Assembly (NCBI GenBank): GCA_046297495.1
Contig: JBKBIP010000005.1
Location: 134,761-198,760 of the forward strand
Direction of reading: 5' to 3'
Length of the DNA: 64,000 bases
Source: JBKBIP01 sp046297495
GTDB taxonomy: Bacteria > Planctomycetota > Planctomycetia > Gemmatales > Gemmataceae
This document shows, one piece after another, positions 42,672 through 50,878 of this stretch. Position 1 is the stretch's first letter. Every line of letters begins with the position of its first letter. Both the position numbers and the translations under genes were made by a program. The notes below the pieces were generated by a model. The model did not search any database. It had not been told where the DNA came from and saw nothing but the letters and a program-made list of their open reading frames with translations.

Positions 42672-43478
42672 TTGCCCGTGTCCCAGCACGGCATCACGCC
42701 GGGACGCCGACAACGCGGGGGGAAAACGCCGCGGCGCGGCCGGCACGTTCACGACCTCCTGCCCCATCAGCCGGAGAAAATGACCATCGCCGACTTGGCC
42801 CTGATCGCTACTTTACGAGCGGCGGCCCCCTACCAAAGACAACGGCAAATCATTTCAGCTCATGGCATGGTCATTTTACCCAGGGACTATCGCCAAAAAG
42901 TCCGCCGCCGGCCAGCGGCCCACACCATCCTGTTCGTCGTGGATGCGTCTGGTTCAATGGGGGCCTATCGCCGCATGGTGGCGGTCAAGGGGGCCATTCT
43001 GTCGCTGTTGCTCGACGCTTACCAACGCCGCGACCGGGTCGGCATGGTGGCGTTTCGCGGCCAGCAAGCGGATGTCGTTTTAATGCCAACCTCTAGCATC
43101 ATTCAGGCACGCGAACGCTTGGCGGAGCTACCCACCGGCGGCGCAACGCCGTTGGCCCATGCTTTGCTGACCGCCCAACAGCTTTTGCTGACCGATTCCC
43201 GACGGCGGACGGCCGTTCCCTTGCTCGTCCTGGTTTCCGACGGCCGGGCCAATGTGCCGCTCTCCTCCGGCGCCGCCGTCGAGGAAGAACTGTGGACCGT
43301 CTGCGCGAGAGTGCGCCGACAAGGCATTGCTTGCCTAGCGATTGACACGGAAAGCGGCCCGCTACGACTGCGATTGATGCCCCACTGGGCAACCGCGTTG
43401 GGGGCCAGATATGTGTGCCTCGAAGAGCTGCGCGCCGAGCGCGTTACGGCCTCCGTGCGCGCCGTGCTGGGGCGGTGA
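42672..43478 (+). CDS. ChlD-like C-terminal part: basic linker plus VWA domain
   Basis: This frame is open from 42582 but has no ATG, GTG or TTG before a TTG at 42672, which lacks a ribosome binding site. From that TTG it codes for 268 residues. The first part is a basic linker (TPGRRQRGGKTPRRGRHVH) and then ADLALIATLRAAAPYQRQRQ, both typical of the middle of ChlD/BchD. The VWA domain follows, with the MIDAS motif DASGSMG and the segment LVLVSDGRANVPL. On its own it lacks the AAA+ part of ChlD. Since the upstream frame supplies exactly that part through an A9 run, the true product is probably the fusion. VWA domains bind the partner subunits during metal insertion. Confidence 0.85.
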   Translation: MPVSQHGITPGRRQRGGKTPRRGRHVHDLLPHQPEKMTIADLALIATLRAAAPYQRQRQIISAHGMVILPRDYRQKVRRRPAAHTILFVVDASGSMGAYRRMVAVKGAILSLLLDAYQRRDRVGMVAFRGQQADVVLMPTSSIIQARERLAELPTGGATPLAHALLTAQQLLLTDSRRRTAVPLLVLVSDGRANVPLSSGAAVEEELWTVCARVRRQGIACLAIDTESGPLRLRLMPHWATALGARYVCLEELRAERVTASVRAVLGR

Positions 43479-43567
43479 GGTTGAACAATAGAGGTTCCGT
43501 GGAGGGGGGCTGACAGGGTTTGGTGGGGGTGTTATAATTACGGCCAATCACAGTGGGAGGCTTATCA

Positions 43568-43801
43568 ATGTCCGTCACCGTCAAATCATTAGGAATTGAT
43601 CGACTTAATAGGGAAGAACGTAGCGCTCTCGTTCAAAAGATCTGGGACAGCATCGCCGCCGAGCAAGGTCCGCCATTGCTCAGTGAGGAACAACGTCAGG
43701 CACTCGAACGGCGCGTCGCGGAGGACGATCACACGCCGGATGAGGTGATTCCGTGGGAACAGGTCAAAGCGTCCATTCTCAGCCGATTACAACAACCATG
43801 A
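43568..43801 (+). CDS. Addiction module antitoxin (unstable antitoxin family)
   Basis: A 77-residue helical protein from the ATG at 43568; GGGAGG lies seven nt before it. The pattern LNREERSALVQKIWDSIAAE, then LSEEQRQALERRVAEDDHTP and the ending VIPWEQVKASILSRL matches the putative addiction module component family (PF09720), which is usually paired with ParE/RelE-type toxins. Its stop overlaps the start of the toxin gene (ATGA), so translation was coupled. It should bind and neutralise the toxin and may repress the operon. The toxin next to it is broken. Confidence 0.88.
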   Translation: MSVTVKSLGIDRLNREERSALVQKIWDSIAAEQGPPLLSEEQRQALERRVAEDDHTPDEVIPWEQVKASILSRLQQP

Positions 43802-44095
43802 GCCGCCCCTTAGTCTTTCGCGCTGCCGCGCGAACAGAATTCGATAATGCGGCCATGTGGTATGATAACCAGCGTGCTGAATTGGGGACCGAATTCGTAG
43901 GCGAAGGTCAAAAAATTTTCGATACGATTAGCAATCAACCTGATCGCTATCCAATCATAGCCAAAGATGTGCGGGACACTCCTTGTCAACAGATTCCCCT
44001 ATTGGGTTGATTATCGTGTAAAACCAGATCGAGTAGTTATCATTGCTGTTTTTCATACATCCCGCGATCCCGCTACTTGGCAATCACGCACCTAA
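43798..44095 (+). pseudogene. ParE/RelE-type toxin gene interrupted by a frameshift
   Basis: The frame starts SRPLVFRAAARTEFDNAAMW and runs to VRDTP, then reaches an early stop at 44010. Removing one C of the CC at about 43981-43982 gives VRDTLVNRFPYWVDYRV and VVIIAVFHTSRDPATWQSR, the usual C-terminus of ParE/RelE proteins with the conserved AVFHTSRDP block, up to the TAA at 44093-44095. The toxin is therefore truncated, losing about 35 residues that carry the active end. Either it decayed or the base is an assembly error. The intact antitoxin gene lies just upstream. Confidence 0.8.
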
Positions 44096-44126
44096 ATAAT
44101 ATTCCCTCTTTTCCTGGAATCCCGCC

Positions 44127-45317
44127 ATGAAGAAAAAAGTGGCCGCCATTGTCACCGAATACCGCAAGTGGTCCCATGCCGACGTCATCGTGGGCAAGAT
44201 TCTCGAAGGTTATAATTATGACAACGGCGCGGGGCCGAACTTGCAAGTCGTGTCCATGTATGTCGATCAGTTTCCTGAAAAGGACATGAGCCGCGACTTG
44301 GCCAAGAAATACGGCTTCCGCATTTGCGCCACCATCGAGGAAGCGTTGACATTAGGGGGTAAAGAATTGGCCGTCGATGGCGTGTTGTCCATCGGCGAGC
44401 ATGGCAAGTATCCCACGAATGAATGGGGGCAAATTCTCTATCCGCGCCGCCGGTTCTTCGAGGAAATCACCAAGACTTTCGCGAACTGCCAGCGCTCCGT
44501 GCCGGTCTTCAATGACAAGCATTTGGCGGCGACGTGGGCGGATGCCAAGTGGATGTACGACCGGGCGTTGGAGCTGCACGTTCCCTTGTTGGCTGGCTCG
44601 TCGCTGCCGCTGACATGGCGGCGTCCGGCATTGAGGCTCCCCAAGAACGCACCGCTGACCGGAGCGGTGCAGATTGGCTATGGTCCGTTCGAGGGCTACG
44701 GCTTCCACGCCCTGGAAGGGTTGCAGTGCATGGTCGAACGCCGCAAGGGGGGCGAGGTCGGCGTGCAGGCGGTGCAATGTCTGCAAGGGGAGGCCATGTG
44801 GCAAGCGCTGGATGATGGCCGTTGGTCCAAGGAGCTGCTCGACGCCGGCTTGCGCCTGGTGCCGGCCCATGCCAAGGCCGATATCCGAGCCGCCACCAGC
44901 AAGGCCAAGGATGCCGGTGTCTTCCTTATCGAATACCGCGACGGCTTCCGGGCGGCGGTGGCCATGCCCAACGGCTGGATATACGAAGGGGACGGCGGGG
45001 CCTTCATCTTCGCCGGAAAATTGCAAGGGCAGGACGAGCCAGCGGCCACGCACTACTACTTGCAACAGCCCGACCCCTTCGGCCACTTCACCTACTTGGT
45101 GAAAGCGATTGAATCGTTGATCCAGACGGGGCACGCGGGCTATCCGGTGGAACGCACCTTGCTGACTACCGGCATTCTCGATGCCCTCATGCGCAGCAAA
45201 CACGCCGACCAGCGCCGCATGGAGACGCCGCACCTGGCCATCCGCTATCAGCCCACCGATTGGCCCTTCGCCACCGACCCGATTCCGAAGGGGATCAAAC
45301 GCGTGTTCAAAGACTAA
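44127..45317 (+). CDS. Protein of unknown function with Rossmann-like N-terminus
   Basis: A 396-residue soluble protein. It begins KKKVAAIVTEYRKWSHADVI, alternating strand and helix, and continues with FRICATIEEALTLGG and ELAVDGVLSIGEHGKYP, which resemble the nucleotide-binding half of Gfo/Idh/MocA-like proteins, although no clear GxGxxG is present. The second half contains QIGYGPFEGYGFHALEGLQC and AMPNGWIYEGDGGAFIFAGK. There is no signal peptide. I do not know a function; similarity to sugar oxidoreductase folds is an impression. It is followed after 25 bp by the rhomboid protease gene on the same strand. Confidence 0.75.
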   Translation: MKKKVAAIVTEYRKWSHADVIVGKILEGYNYDNGAGPNLQVVSMYVDQFPEKDMSRDLAKKYGFRICATIEEALTLGGKELAVDGVLSIGEHGKYPTNEWGQILYPRRRFFEEITKTFANCQRSVPVFNDKHLAATWADAKWMYDRALELHVPLLAGSSLPLTWRRPALRLPKNAPLTGAVQIGYGPFEGYGFHALEGLQCMVERRKGGEVGVQAVQCLQGEAMWQALDDGRWSKELLDAGLRLVPAHAKADIRAATSKAKDAGVFLIEYRDGFRAAVAMPNGWIYEGDGGAFIFAGKLQGQDEPAATHYYLQQPDPFGHFTYLVKAIESLIQTGHAGYPVERTLLTTGILDALMRSKHADQRRMETPHLAIRYQPTDWPFATDPIPKGIKRVFKD

Positions 45318-45342
45318 ATCCATCTCTTCCCCGAGGCTTCCC

Positions 45343-46125
45343 ATGGTCTTTCCGCTTTATGACGACAACACCGGACGACAGCGGTTCCCGTTCGTCAATT
45401 ACACGCTTATTGTCATCAATGTGCTGGTGTTCGTGTTCATGCAGGGGATGGGGGAGAATGAGCAGTTCACGTTCGCCTTCGCCACGGTGCCGCGCGAGAT
45501 CGTCACCGGGCAGGACATTGTCGAGACACAGCCGCAGCGCATCGACTTGCCGGGCGTCGATGCCACCCGGCCGCCGTTGGAGCGCACGCCGATTTCCGTG
45601 TATCTGACGCTGTTGACATCCATGTTCATGCACGCCGGTTGGCTGCACCTGCTGGGGAACATGCTTTTTTTGTGGATCTTCGGCGACAATGTCGAGGATG
45701 ACCTGGGACACTTCCGTTATATCCTCTTTTATCTGATCTGTGGCTTGGTGGCGTCGCTGGCCCATGTGTTTCTCACGGTGGGACTATATGGCGTCAACAG
45801 CCCGCAAGCGATGATCCCCTGTCTGGGGGCGTCCGGGGCCATCTCCGGCGTGCTCGGCGGTTACATCGTGCTGCACCCGCACCGGCGCGTTTGGGTGTTT
45901 GTCTTTCGCTTTCTCGTGCAGGTGCCAGCTTACATCGCCATTGGTCTATGGTTCGTGCTCCAGCTGATCAGCTTCCTCGGAATGCTCGGCGAGGAAGCGC
46001 AAACTGGCGGCGTGGCCTTCGCCGCCCACGTTGGCGGCTTCCTGGCCGGTCTGGCCCTGGTCAGCGCTTTCGCCTTTGGCCGCGACATCGATAACAATCC
46101 CCAGCCAAGGCGGCGCTATCGGTGA
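45343..46125 (+). CDS. Rhomboid-family intramembrane serine protease
   Basis: A 260-residue membrane protein from the ATG at 45343, preceded by GAGG; in-frame codons upstream belong to the previous gene's region. Helix 1 is YTLIVINVLVFVFM. The loop and helix 2 contain MFMHAGWLHLLGNMLFLWIFG with the conserved His and Asn. The nucleophile Ser is in GASGAISGVLGGYIVLHP, and the catalytic His in AAHVGGFLAGLALV. The protein cleaves membrane-spanning substrates within the bilayer; its targets are unknown. The insertion between helix 1 and 2 (about 60 residues, with NEQFTFAFATVPREI) is common in bacterial rhomboids. Confidence 0.94.
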   Translation: MVFPLYDDNTGRQRFPFVNYTLIVINVLVFVFMQGMGENEQFTFAFATVPREIVTGQDIVETQPQRIDLPGVDATRPPLERTPISVYLTLLTSMFMHAGWLHLLGNMLFLWIFGDNVEDDLGHFRYILFYLICGLVASLAHVFLTVGLYGVNSPQAMIPCLGASGAISGVLGGYIVLHPHRRVWVFVFRFLVQVPAYIAIGLWFVLQLISFLGMLGEEAQTGGVAFAAHVGGFLAGLALVSAFAFGRDIDNNPQPRRRYR

Positions 46126-46150
46126 GGATAGGGAAATAGCAGAGATGATC

Positions 46151-46192
46151 CATCGTTTCACGCCGACTCGCGACTCTCCGCGTGAAACGATG
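46151..46192. repeat. Palindrome, CATCGTTTCACGC type
   Basis: CATCGTTTCACGC (46151-46163) pairs exactly with 46180-46192 around 16 nt. The arm matches the palindrome at 57547-57585 except for one base. Located between genes. Confidence 0.65.
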
Positions 46193-46225
46193 AATCTCAT
46201 AATAAAGTATTTAACAGAGTTGATC

Positions 46226-46789
46226 ATGAGCCAACACCCCTACTCCCCCGCCATCGCCGAACTCCTGGCCGTCGAACGCCTGGCCCCGCTTGGTCCGGGT
46301 CAACCGCATCACGCGGTCGAAGACCAACTTCGAGCACTGACGCTGGACCATGCCTTCGCCCCAGCTCTCGTCCACGACCGCGCCATGGCCCAAGCGTGTT
46401 TGGCGGGGTTGTGGCTTTATCACGATTTTCTCGCTGAAGCGCATTCGATCAGTCAAGAACTACTCACTGTTGAAGGAAGCTACTGGCACGGCCTGATGCA
46501 CCGCCGCGAGCCGGACTTCGGGAACTCGAAATACTGGTTTCGCCGCGTCGGTTCCCATCCGGTCTTCGAGCCGTTGCGCCACGCCGCCGCCGAGCTGGCC
46601 GCCATGGATAGTAACAGCGCCACGGCGTTCCTGCGTGCGCAATCGGCCTGGGACCCGTTCGCGTTCGTGGATTTGTGTGAGAAGTGTCACACCGGCCGTT
46701 GCCCGGCGGAGATGTTGTGCCGCCGGATTCAGCAACGTGAGTGGGAATTGTTGTTCGATTATTGTTACCGACAGGCGGTGGGGGGATAA
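46226..46789 (+). CDS. Conserved-looking protein of unknown function
   Basis: A 187-residue protein; the ATG at 46226 begins MSQHPYSPAIAELLAVERL, while the longer open frame overlaps the rhomboid gene and the palindrome. The most striking part is SYWHGLMHRREPDFGN followed by KYWFRRVGSHPVFEPL, dense in Trp, His, Arg and Glu, which looks like an active or ligand-binding site. It ends with CEKCHTGRCPAEMLCRRIQ, a Cys cluster that could hold a metal. No signal peptide or membrane helix. I recognise the motif as typical of uncharacterised bacterial proteins but cannot name a function. Confidence 0.7.
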   Translation: MSQHPYSPAIAELLAVERLAPLGPGQPHHAVEDQLRALTLDHAFAPALVHDRAMAQACLAGLWLYHDFLAEAHSISQELLTVEGSYWHGLMHRREPDFGNSKYWFRRVGSHPVFEPLRHAAAELAAMDSNSATAFLRAQSAWDPFAFVDLCEKCHTGRCPAEMLCRRIQQREWELLFDYCYRQAVGG

Positions 46790-46867
46790 GCGTCCTGTGG
46801 CTCCCGCCGTTAGCTGGAATAATCGGGAGAAAAGATGCTGCCTCTTTTCTCCCTGCCGTCCAGCTTC

Positions 46868-47812
46868 TCACGCCGCCAGCGGCAACGGCCATTGCAGTTC
46901 GTCCATCACTTGGCTGACGGCGGCGGGGTCGAGGGGCCAGTATTCCGATTGCTGGAGATTGTCCAGCAGGCGCAGCCAATCGTCTTGGTTCCAGCAGCCA
47001 TGATGTTCCTCGACCCACAATTTCGGCTGGTTGGAGTCCCGCCAACGGCGCAAGTTCCAGTATTGCTGCTTGTACTCTTGCAAAATCTGGCCCACTTCCT
47101 CCAGCGGCAGCGGCCAGAACGCGGATTGACGCAGTGCTTGGACCAGGGCCAGCCAGTCGTCATGAGTCCAGGCCCCTGCGTGTTCCTCGACCCACCAGCG
47201 CGGCAGCCCGGCGTCGCGCCAGCGGCGCAGGTTGGACCATTGCTGTCGGAGTTCCTCCAGCACCTGGCCCACGGCATATTCCGGCAGCGAACCGAAGCCG
47301 GCCTCCGTGAGAGATTGCAACAGAGACAGCCAATCGTCATGATTCCACTGCCCTTGATGATCCTTGACCCACTGCCAGGCCAGGCCCGATTCGCGCCACT
47401 GGTGCAGCTTCCACCACTGTGCTTTCAATTCCTCCAACACGGCGCCGACGGCCTCCGCTTCCACGGGGGCGAAGCCGGCTGGCTCCAGCTCGTCCAGCAA
47501 GGATAGCCAATCGTCATGGCTCCAGTGACCGGCATGGTCGGTGATCCATTGCCAGGCTTGGCCCGATTCGCGCCAGTGGCGCAGCTTCCACCAGCGGCGT
47601 TTGCGTTCTTCCAACACTCGGCCCACCTCCTCGACGGGCAACGGCCAGCAATCGCTTTGCCGGAGGTCGTGCAACAGGGTCAACCAATCGTCGTGATTCC
47701 AGTGACCATGATGCGCCTCGACCCAGCGCCACGCTTGGCCGGTGGCTTGCCAGTGACGCAGACGGTCATCGAGGATGGTGGCTAGTGAGGGAGCATCAGG
47801 CAGGACGCACAT
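46868..47812 (-). CDS. Protein of five tandem 59-residue Trp-rich repeats
   Basis: About 314 residues. The ATG at 47812 is chosen because GGAG lies 10 nt before it; an ATG three codons upstream has GGAG too close. Almost the whole protein consists of five repeats of 59 residues with the pattern WRESGxAWQWVxDHxGxWNHDDWL, then a Leu-rich helix, PLPxEEVGxVLEELKxxWW. The period is strict. The first copy starts near residue 19 and the last ends at the C-terminus (WPLPLAA). The repeats look helical, with invariant Trp, His and Asp-Asp-Trp. There is no signal peptide. I know no named repeat of this form. It may be a binding scaffold. Confidence 0.85.
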   Translation of the reverse strand: MCVLPDAPSLATILDDRLRHWQATGQAWRWVEAHHGHWNHDDWLTLLHDLRQSDCWPLPVEEVGRVLEERKRRWWKLRHWRESGQAWQWITDHAGHWSHDDWLSLLDELEPAGFAPVEAEAVGAVLEELKAQWWKLHQWRESGLAWQWVKDHQGQWNHDDWLSLLQSLTEAGFGSLPEYAVGQVLEELRQQWSNLRRWRDAGLPRWWVEEHAGAWTHDDWLALVQALRQSAFWPLPLEEVGQILQEYKQQYWNLRRWRDSNQPKLWVEEHHGCWNQDDWLRLLDNLQQSEYWPLDPAAVSQVMDELQWPLPLAA

Positions 47813-48114
47813 CGGTGACATACTCCATTCAGGTCGGCAGCGCGCGGACCATCCGCTTTTGCTCACGGCGGCATCCAGGCGGCTTGCAAAAACTAGGGGG
47901 ACTTAGCAAAGTACGACATGCTCTGTATCGTCCAAAACCGCCCCTCATTTCCACGGAGATTTCCTGGGTTCTCCAGATGGCCCGGATGAGGAGAACGGTT
48001 ATGCCGCAAGTCAGGATTGATTGTCTGGTATGTGCCCCTGCCAATCCTGCGTGAAACGCTAAATCTAAAAGGGACGGCCTTCTTGTTATTCCTTACTGGA
48101 AAGGACCATGCGGT
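47813..48114. other. Intergenic region between divergent genes
   Basis: About 300 bp with no gene recognised. It contains the ribosome binding sites of both flanking genes (GGAG for the repeat protein, AAAGGA for the FG-GAP protein). No good promoter boxes found. Confidence 0.5.
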
Positions 48115-49347
48115 ATGAGAACTATTTACCTGCCGGCGTTGGCGCTCCTGTTGGGTCTCTCCCCCCTGGCACGGGGCGCGGAGGCGGCTTTCCCGCGCTT
48201 TCGCGTACAGGAAATCGAAACTGGCCTGAAGGTCGGCTATGCCGTGCTGCCGGTCGATGTCAATGAGGATGGTAAAATCGACATCGTCGTCGTGGATGCC
48301 CACCGGGTCGTCTGGTACGAGAATCCGACCTGGCAACGGCACACCATCATCGAGGGGCAGACCAAGCCGGATAACGTGTGCATCGCCGCTGCCGACATCG
48401 ACGGCGACGGCCATCTGGACCTGGCATTGGGGGCCGACTGGAAGCCATTCAACACCCAGTCGGGCGGCACGCTGCAATGGCTGAAACGGGGCAAAACCCT
48501 GGCCGAACCGTGGACATTGTATCCCATCGACACCGAGCCGATGGTCCATCGCATCCGCTTCGCCGACATCAATGGCGACGGCAAGCCAGAGCTGCTGTCG
48601 GTGCCGCTCATGGGCCGGAACAGCACCAAGGAAAACAACTGGATGGACGGCCTGCCGGTGCGCATCACTGCCTATCACATTCCCAAGGACCCGACCAAGG
48701 ACCGTTGGACGCCGGAAGTGCTGAACGAGAGTCTGCACGTTATCCACAATTTCCATCCCATTCCGGCGCGAGGGGGCGAAGGGGTCGATATATTGACAGC
48801 CAGCTATGGCGGAGTTCATTTGCTGTCACGGAATAATGATAACAAATGGTCTCTACGCCACTTGGGAGTGGGGAATCAGGACAACCTCCAGAGCAACCGC
48901 GGCGCCAGCGAGATCAAGCAGGGCCAGCTCAAAAGTGGCACCAAGTACATTGCCACCATCGAACCCTGGCACGGCTACCAGGTCGTGGTTTATACGCCCC
49001 CCGCTGATCCGTCCCAGCAGTTGTGGACCCGGCAGGTGCTCGACGATCAGCTGAAATGGGGCCATGCGGTATGGTGTGCCGACCTCACCCATGACGGCGA
49101 CGAAGAGCTGATCATCGGCGTGCGCGATGACTTGAGCATGAAACCAGGCCAGCGCCGCGGCGTCCGCATCTACAAGGCGCTGGACGGCAAGGGGGAGAAG
49201 TGGGCGCGGACCATCATCGAGGATGGCGGCGTGGCCGTCGAGGACCTGGCCGCCGCCGACTTCAACGGCGATGGCCGCCTCGACCTCATCGCCGTCGGCC
49301 GGCAAACCGGCAACGCCCGCATTTACTGGAACGAGGGGACGAAGTGA
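48115..49347 (+). CDS. Exported FG-GAP/VCBS beta-propeller protein
   Basis: A 410-residue protein with a signal peptide (YLPALALLLGLSPLARGAEA). AAAGGA lies 9 nt before the ATG. The mature part is a propeller of FG-GAP-type repeats, each carrying a calcium-binding loop: VDVNEDGKIDIVVVD, ADIDGDGHLDLALG, ADINGDGKPELLSV, ADLTHDGDEELIIG, and ADFNGDGRLDLIAVG. Propellers of this kind bind sugars or proteins outside the cytoplasm and are numerous in Planctomycetes. No enzyme motif is visible. The xylose isomerase gene begins 128 bp downstream on the same strand; a joint role in sugar use is possible but unproven. Confidence 0.9.
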   Translation: MRTIYLPALALLLGLSPLARGAEAAFPRFRVQEIETGLKVGYAVLPVDVNEDGKIDIVVVDAHRVVWYENPTWQRHTIIEGQTKPDNVCIAAADIDGDGHLDLALGADWKPFNTQSGGTLQWLKRGKTLAEPWTLYPIDTEPMVHRIRFADINGDGKPELLSVPLMGRNSTKENNWMDGLPVRITAYHIPKDPTKDRWTPEVLNESLHVIHNFHPIPARGGEGVDILTASYGGVHLLSRNNDNKWSLRHLGVGNQDNLQSNRGASEIKQGQLKSGTKYIATIEPWHGYQVVVYTPPADPSQQLWTRQVLDDQLKWGHAVWCADLTHDGDEELIIGVRDDLSMKPGQRRGVRIYKALDGKGEKWARTIIEDGGVAVEDLAAADFNGDGRLDLIAVGRQTGNARIYWNEGTK

Positions 49348-49475
49348 GCCTCTCCCCTTACACCAACCCGTACATACAATTTCACGCAACGGCGTCAAGC
49401 AGCCCGCAAAGTCCCCCTTTGGCGTCTTCGCATGAGATGCTCTGAGAGAAATACCTTTCCAACCCAGGTGACACC

Positions 49476-50789
49476 ATGACTTTCTTCCCTGACGTGCAAC
49501 GTATCCGTTATGCCGGTCCCGATTCCACGGACCCGTTGACCTTCCGTCATTACCACGCTGACGCGGTGGTCGAAGGCAAGACCATGCGCGACCAGCTGCG
49601 CTTTTCGGTGGCGTACTGGCACACCTTTCGCGGCCAGGGGGGGGACCCGTTTGGTCCCGGTTGCGCGGTTCGGCCTTGGGAGGACGGCAGCGATTCGGTG
49701 GACATGGCCATCAAAAGAGTGCGGGCGGCCTTCGAGTTTATGGAAAAACTCGGCGTCCCCTACTATTGCTTCCATGACCGTGACGTGGCTCCGGAAGGGA
49801 AAAACTTGAAGGAAACCAACGCCAACCTGGACAAAGTGGTGGCGGTGTTGAAGGAAGAACAGCAGCGGACGGGTATCAAGCTGCTGTGGGGGACGGCCAA
49901 TCTGTTCAGCAATCGCCGCTACGTCCACGGGGCGGCCACGAGCTGTAATGCCGATGTCTTCGCCTACGCCGCCGCCCAAGTCAAGAAATGCCTGGAAGTG
50001 ACCAAGGAGCTAGGGGGCGTCAATTACGTCTTCTGGGGCGGACGCGAAGGATACTCCACCCTCTACAACACTGACATGAAACGGGAACTCGACCATTTGG
50101 CCAAGTTCTTCCACATGGCGGTGGACTACAAGAAACAAATCGGCTTCACCGGCCAATTCCTCATTGAGCCAAAACCCAAAGAGCCGACCAAGCATCAATA
50201 CGATTTCGATGCCGCCGCTTGCATCGCCTTTCTACGCGGCTACGGACTGGACCAGGATTTCAAGCTCAACATCGAAACCAACCACGCCACCTTGGCCGGC
50301 CATGAGATGATGCACGAATTGGCTTACGCCTCCGCCTACGGGATGCTTGGCTCGATTGACGCCAATCGCGGCGATCTGCTCTTGGGCTGGGACACCGATC
50401 AATTTCCCACCGACTTGTACCTGACCACGCAATGTATGCTCGTCATCCTAGGCCAAGGGGGGTTGGCGCCCGGCGGCGTCAATTTCGATGCCAAGGTTCG
50501 CCGCGAGAGTTTCGAGCCGGTGGACCTGTTCCACGCCCACATCGGCGGCATGGACGCCTTCGCGCACGGTCTGAAGATCGCCGCCCAGATGCGCAAGGAC
50601 GGCCTGCTGACGGAGTTCGTCCAGAAACGCTACGCCTCCTGGGACAGCGGCATCGGCAAGCAAATCGAGGACGGCGCTGTATCCTTCGCGGACCTGGAAA
50701 AGTACATGCTGGAACAAGGGGACGCCAGCGCCAACGCCTCGGGCCGGCAAGAAATGCTAGAGAATATCATCAATCGGTATTTGCGGTGA
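49476..50789 (+). CDS. xylA: Xylose isomerase
   Basis: A 437-residue enzyme of the long (class II) xylose isomerase type. The catalytic His and Asp are in YYCFHDRDVAPEG. Metal ligands and the hydride-shift Lys are in FLIEPKPKEPTKHQYD. Other family blocks are LWGTANLFSNRRYVHGA, VFWGGREGYSTLYNTD, and GWDTDQFPTD. It interconverts xylose and xylulose (and often glucose and fructose) in the cytoplasm. No xylulokinase gene is next to it. CCCAGGTGACACC precedes the ATG. An esterase gene follows 89 bp later and might release xylose-containing material, by position only. Confidence 0.97.
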   Translation: MTFFPDVQRIRYAGPDSTDPLTFRHYHADAVVEGKTMRDQLRFSVAYWHTFRGQGGDPFGPGCAVRPWEDGSDSVDMAIKRVRAAFEFMEKLGVPYYCFHDRDVAPEGKNLKETNANLDKVVAVLKEEQQRTGIKLLWGTANLFSNRRYVHGAATSCNADVFAYAAAQVKKCLEVTKELGGVNYVFWGGREGYSTLYNTDMKRELDHLAKFFHMAVDYKKQIGFTGQFLIEPKPKEPTKHQYDFDAAACIAFLRGYGLDQDFKLNIETNHATLAGHEMMHELAYASAYGMLGSIDANRGDLLLGWDTDQFPTDLYLTTQCMLVILGQGGLAPGGVNFDAKVRRESFEPVDLFHAHIGGMDAFAHGLKIAAQMRKDGLLTEFVQKRYASWDSGIGKQIEDGAVSFADLEKYMLEQGDASANASGRQEMLENIINRYLR

Positions 50790-50878
50790 ACATAACGATA
50801 TCTCGTGCCAAGCAGTCAAGAGGTGTCCGATTGCTTCGGAAAAATATCCAACCAAACTTTCAGAAGGAGTGCCTGGCC

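Noticed and set aside
43553..43570. GTG at 43553 as antitoxin start
   Set aside because: It lies in the ribosome binding site region; the ATG at 43568 has GGGAGG at the right distance.
49348..49475. Possible TPP riboswitch (CTGAGAGAAATACC before xylA)
   Set aside because: Only one weakly similar box is present; the remaining conserved elements and pairing stems are missing.
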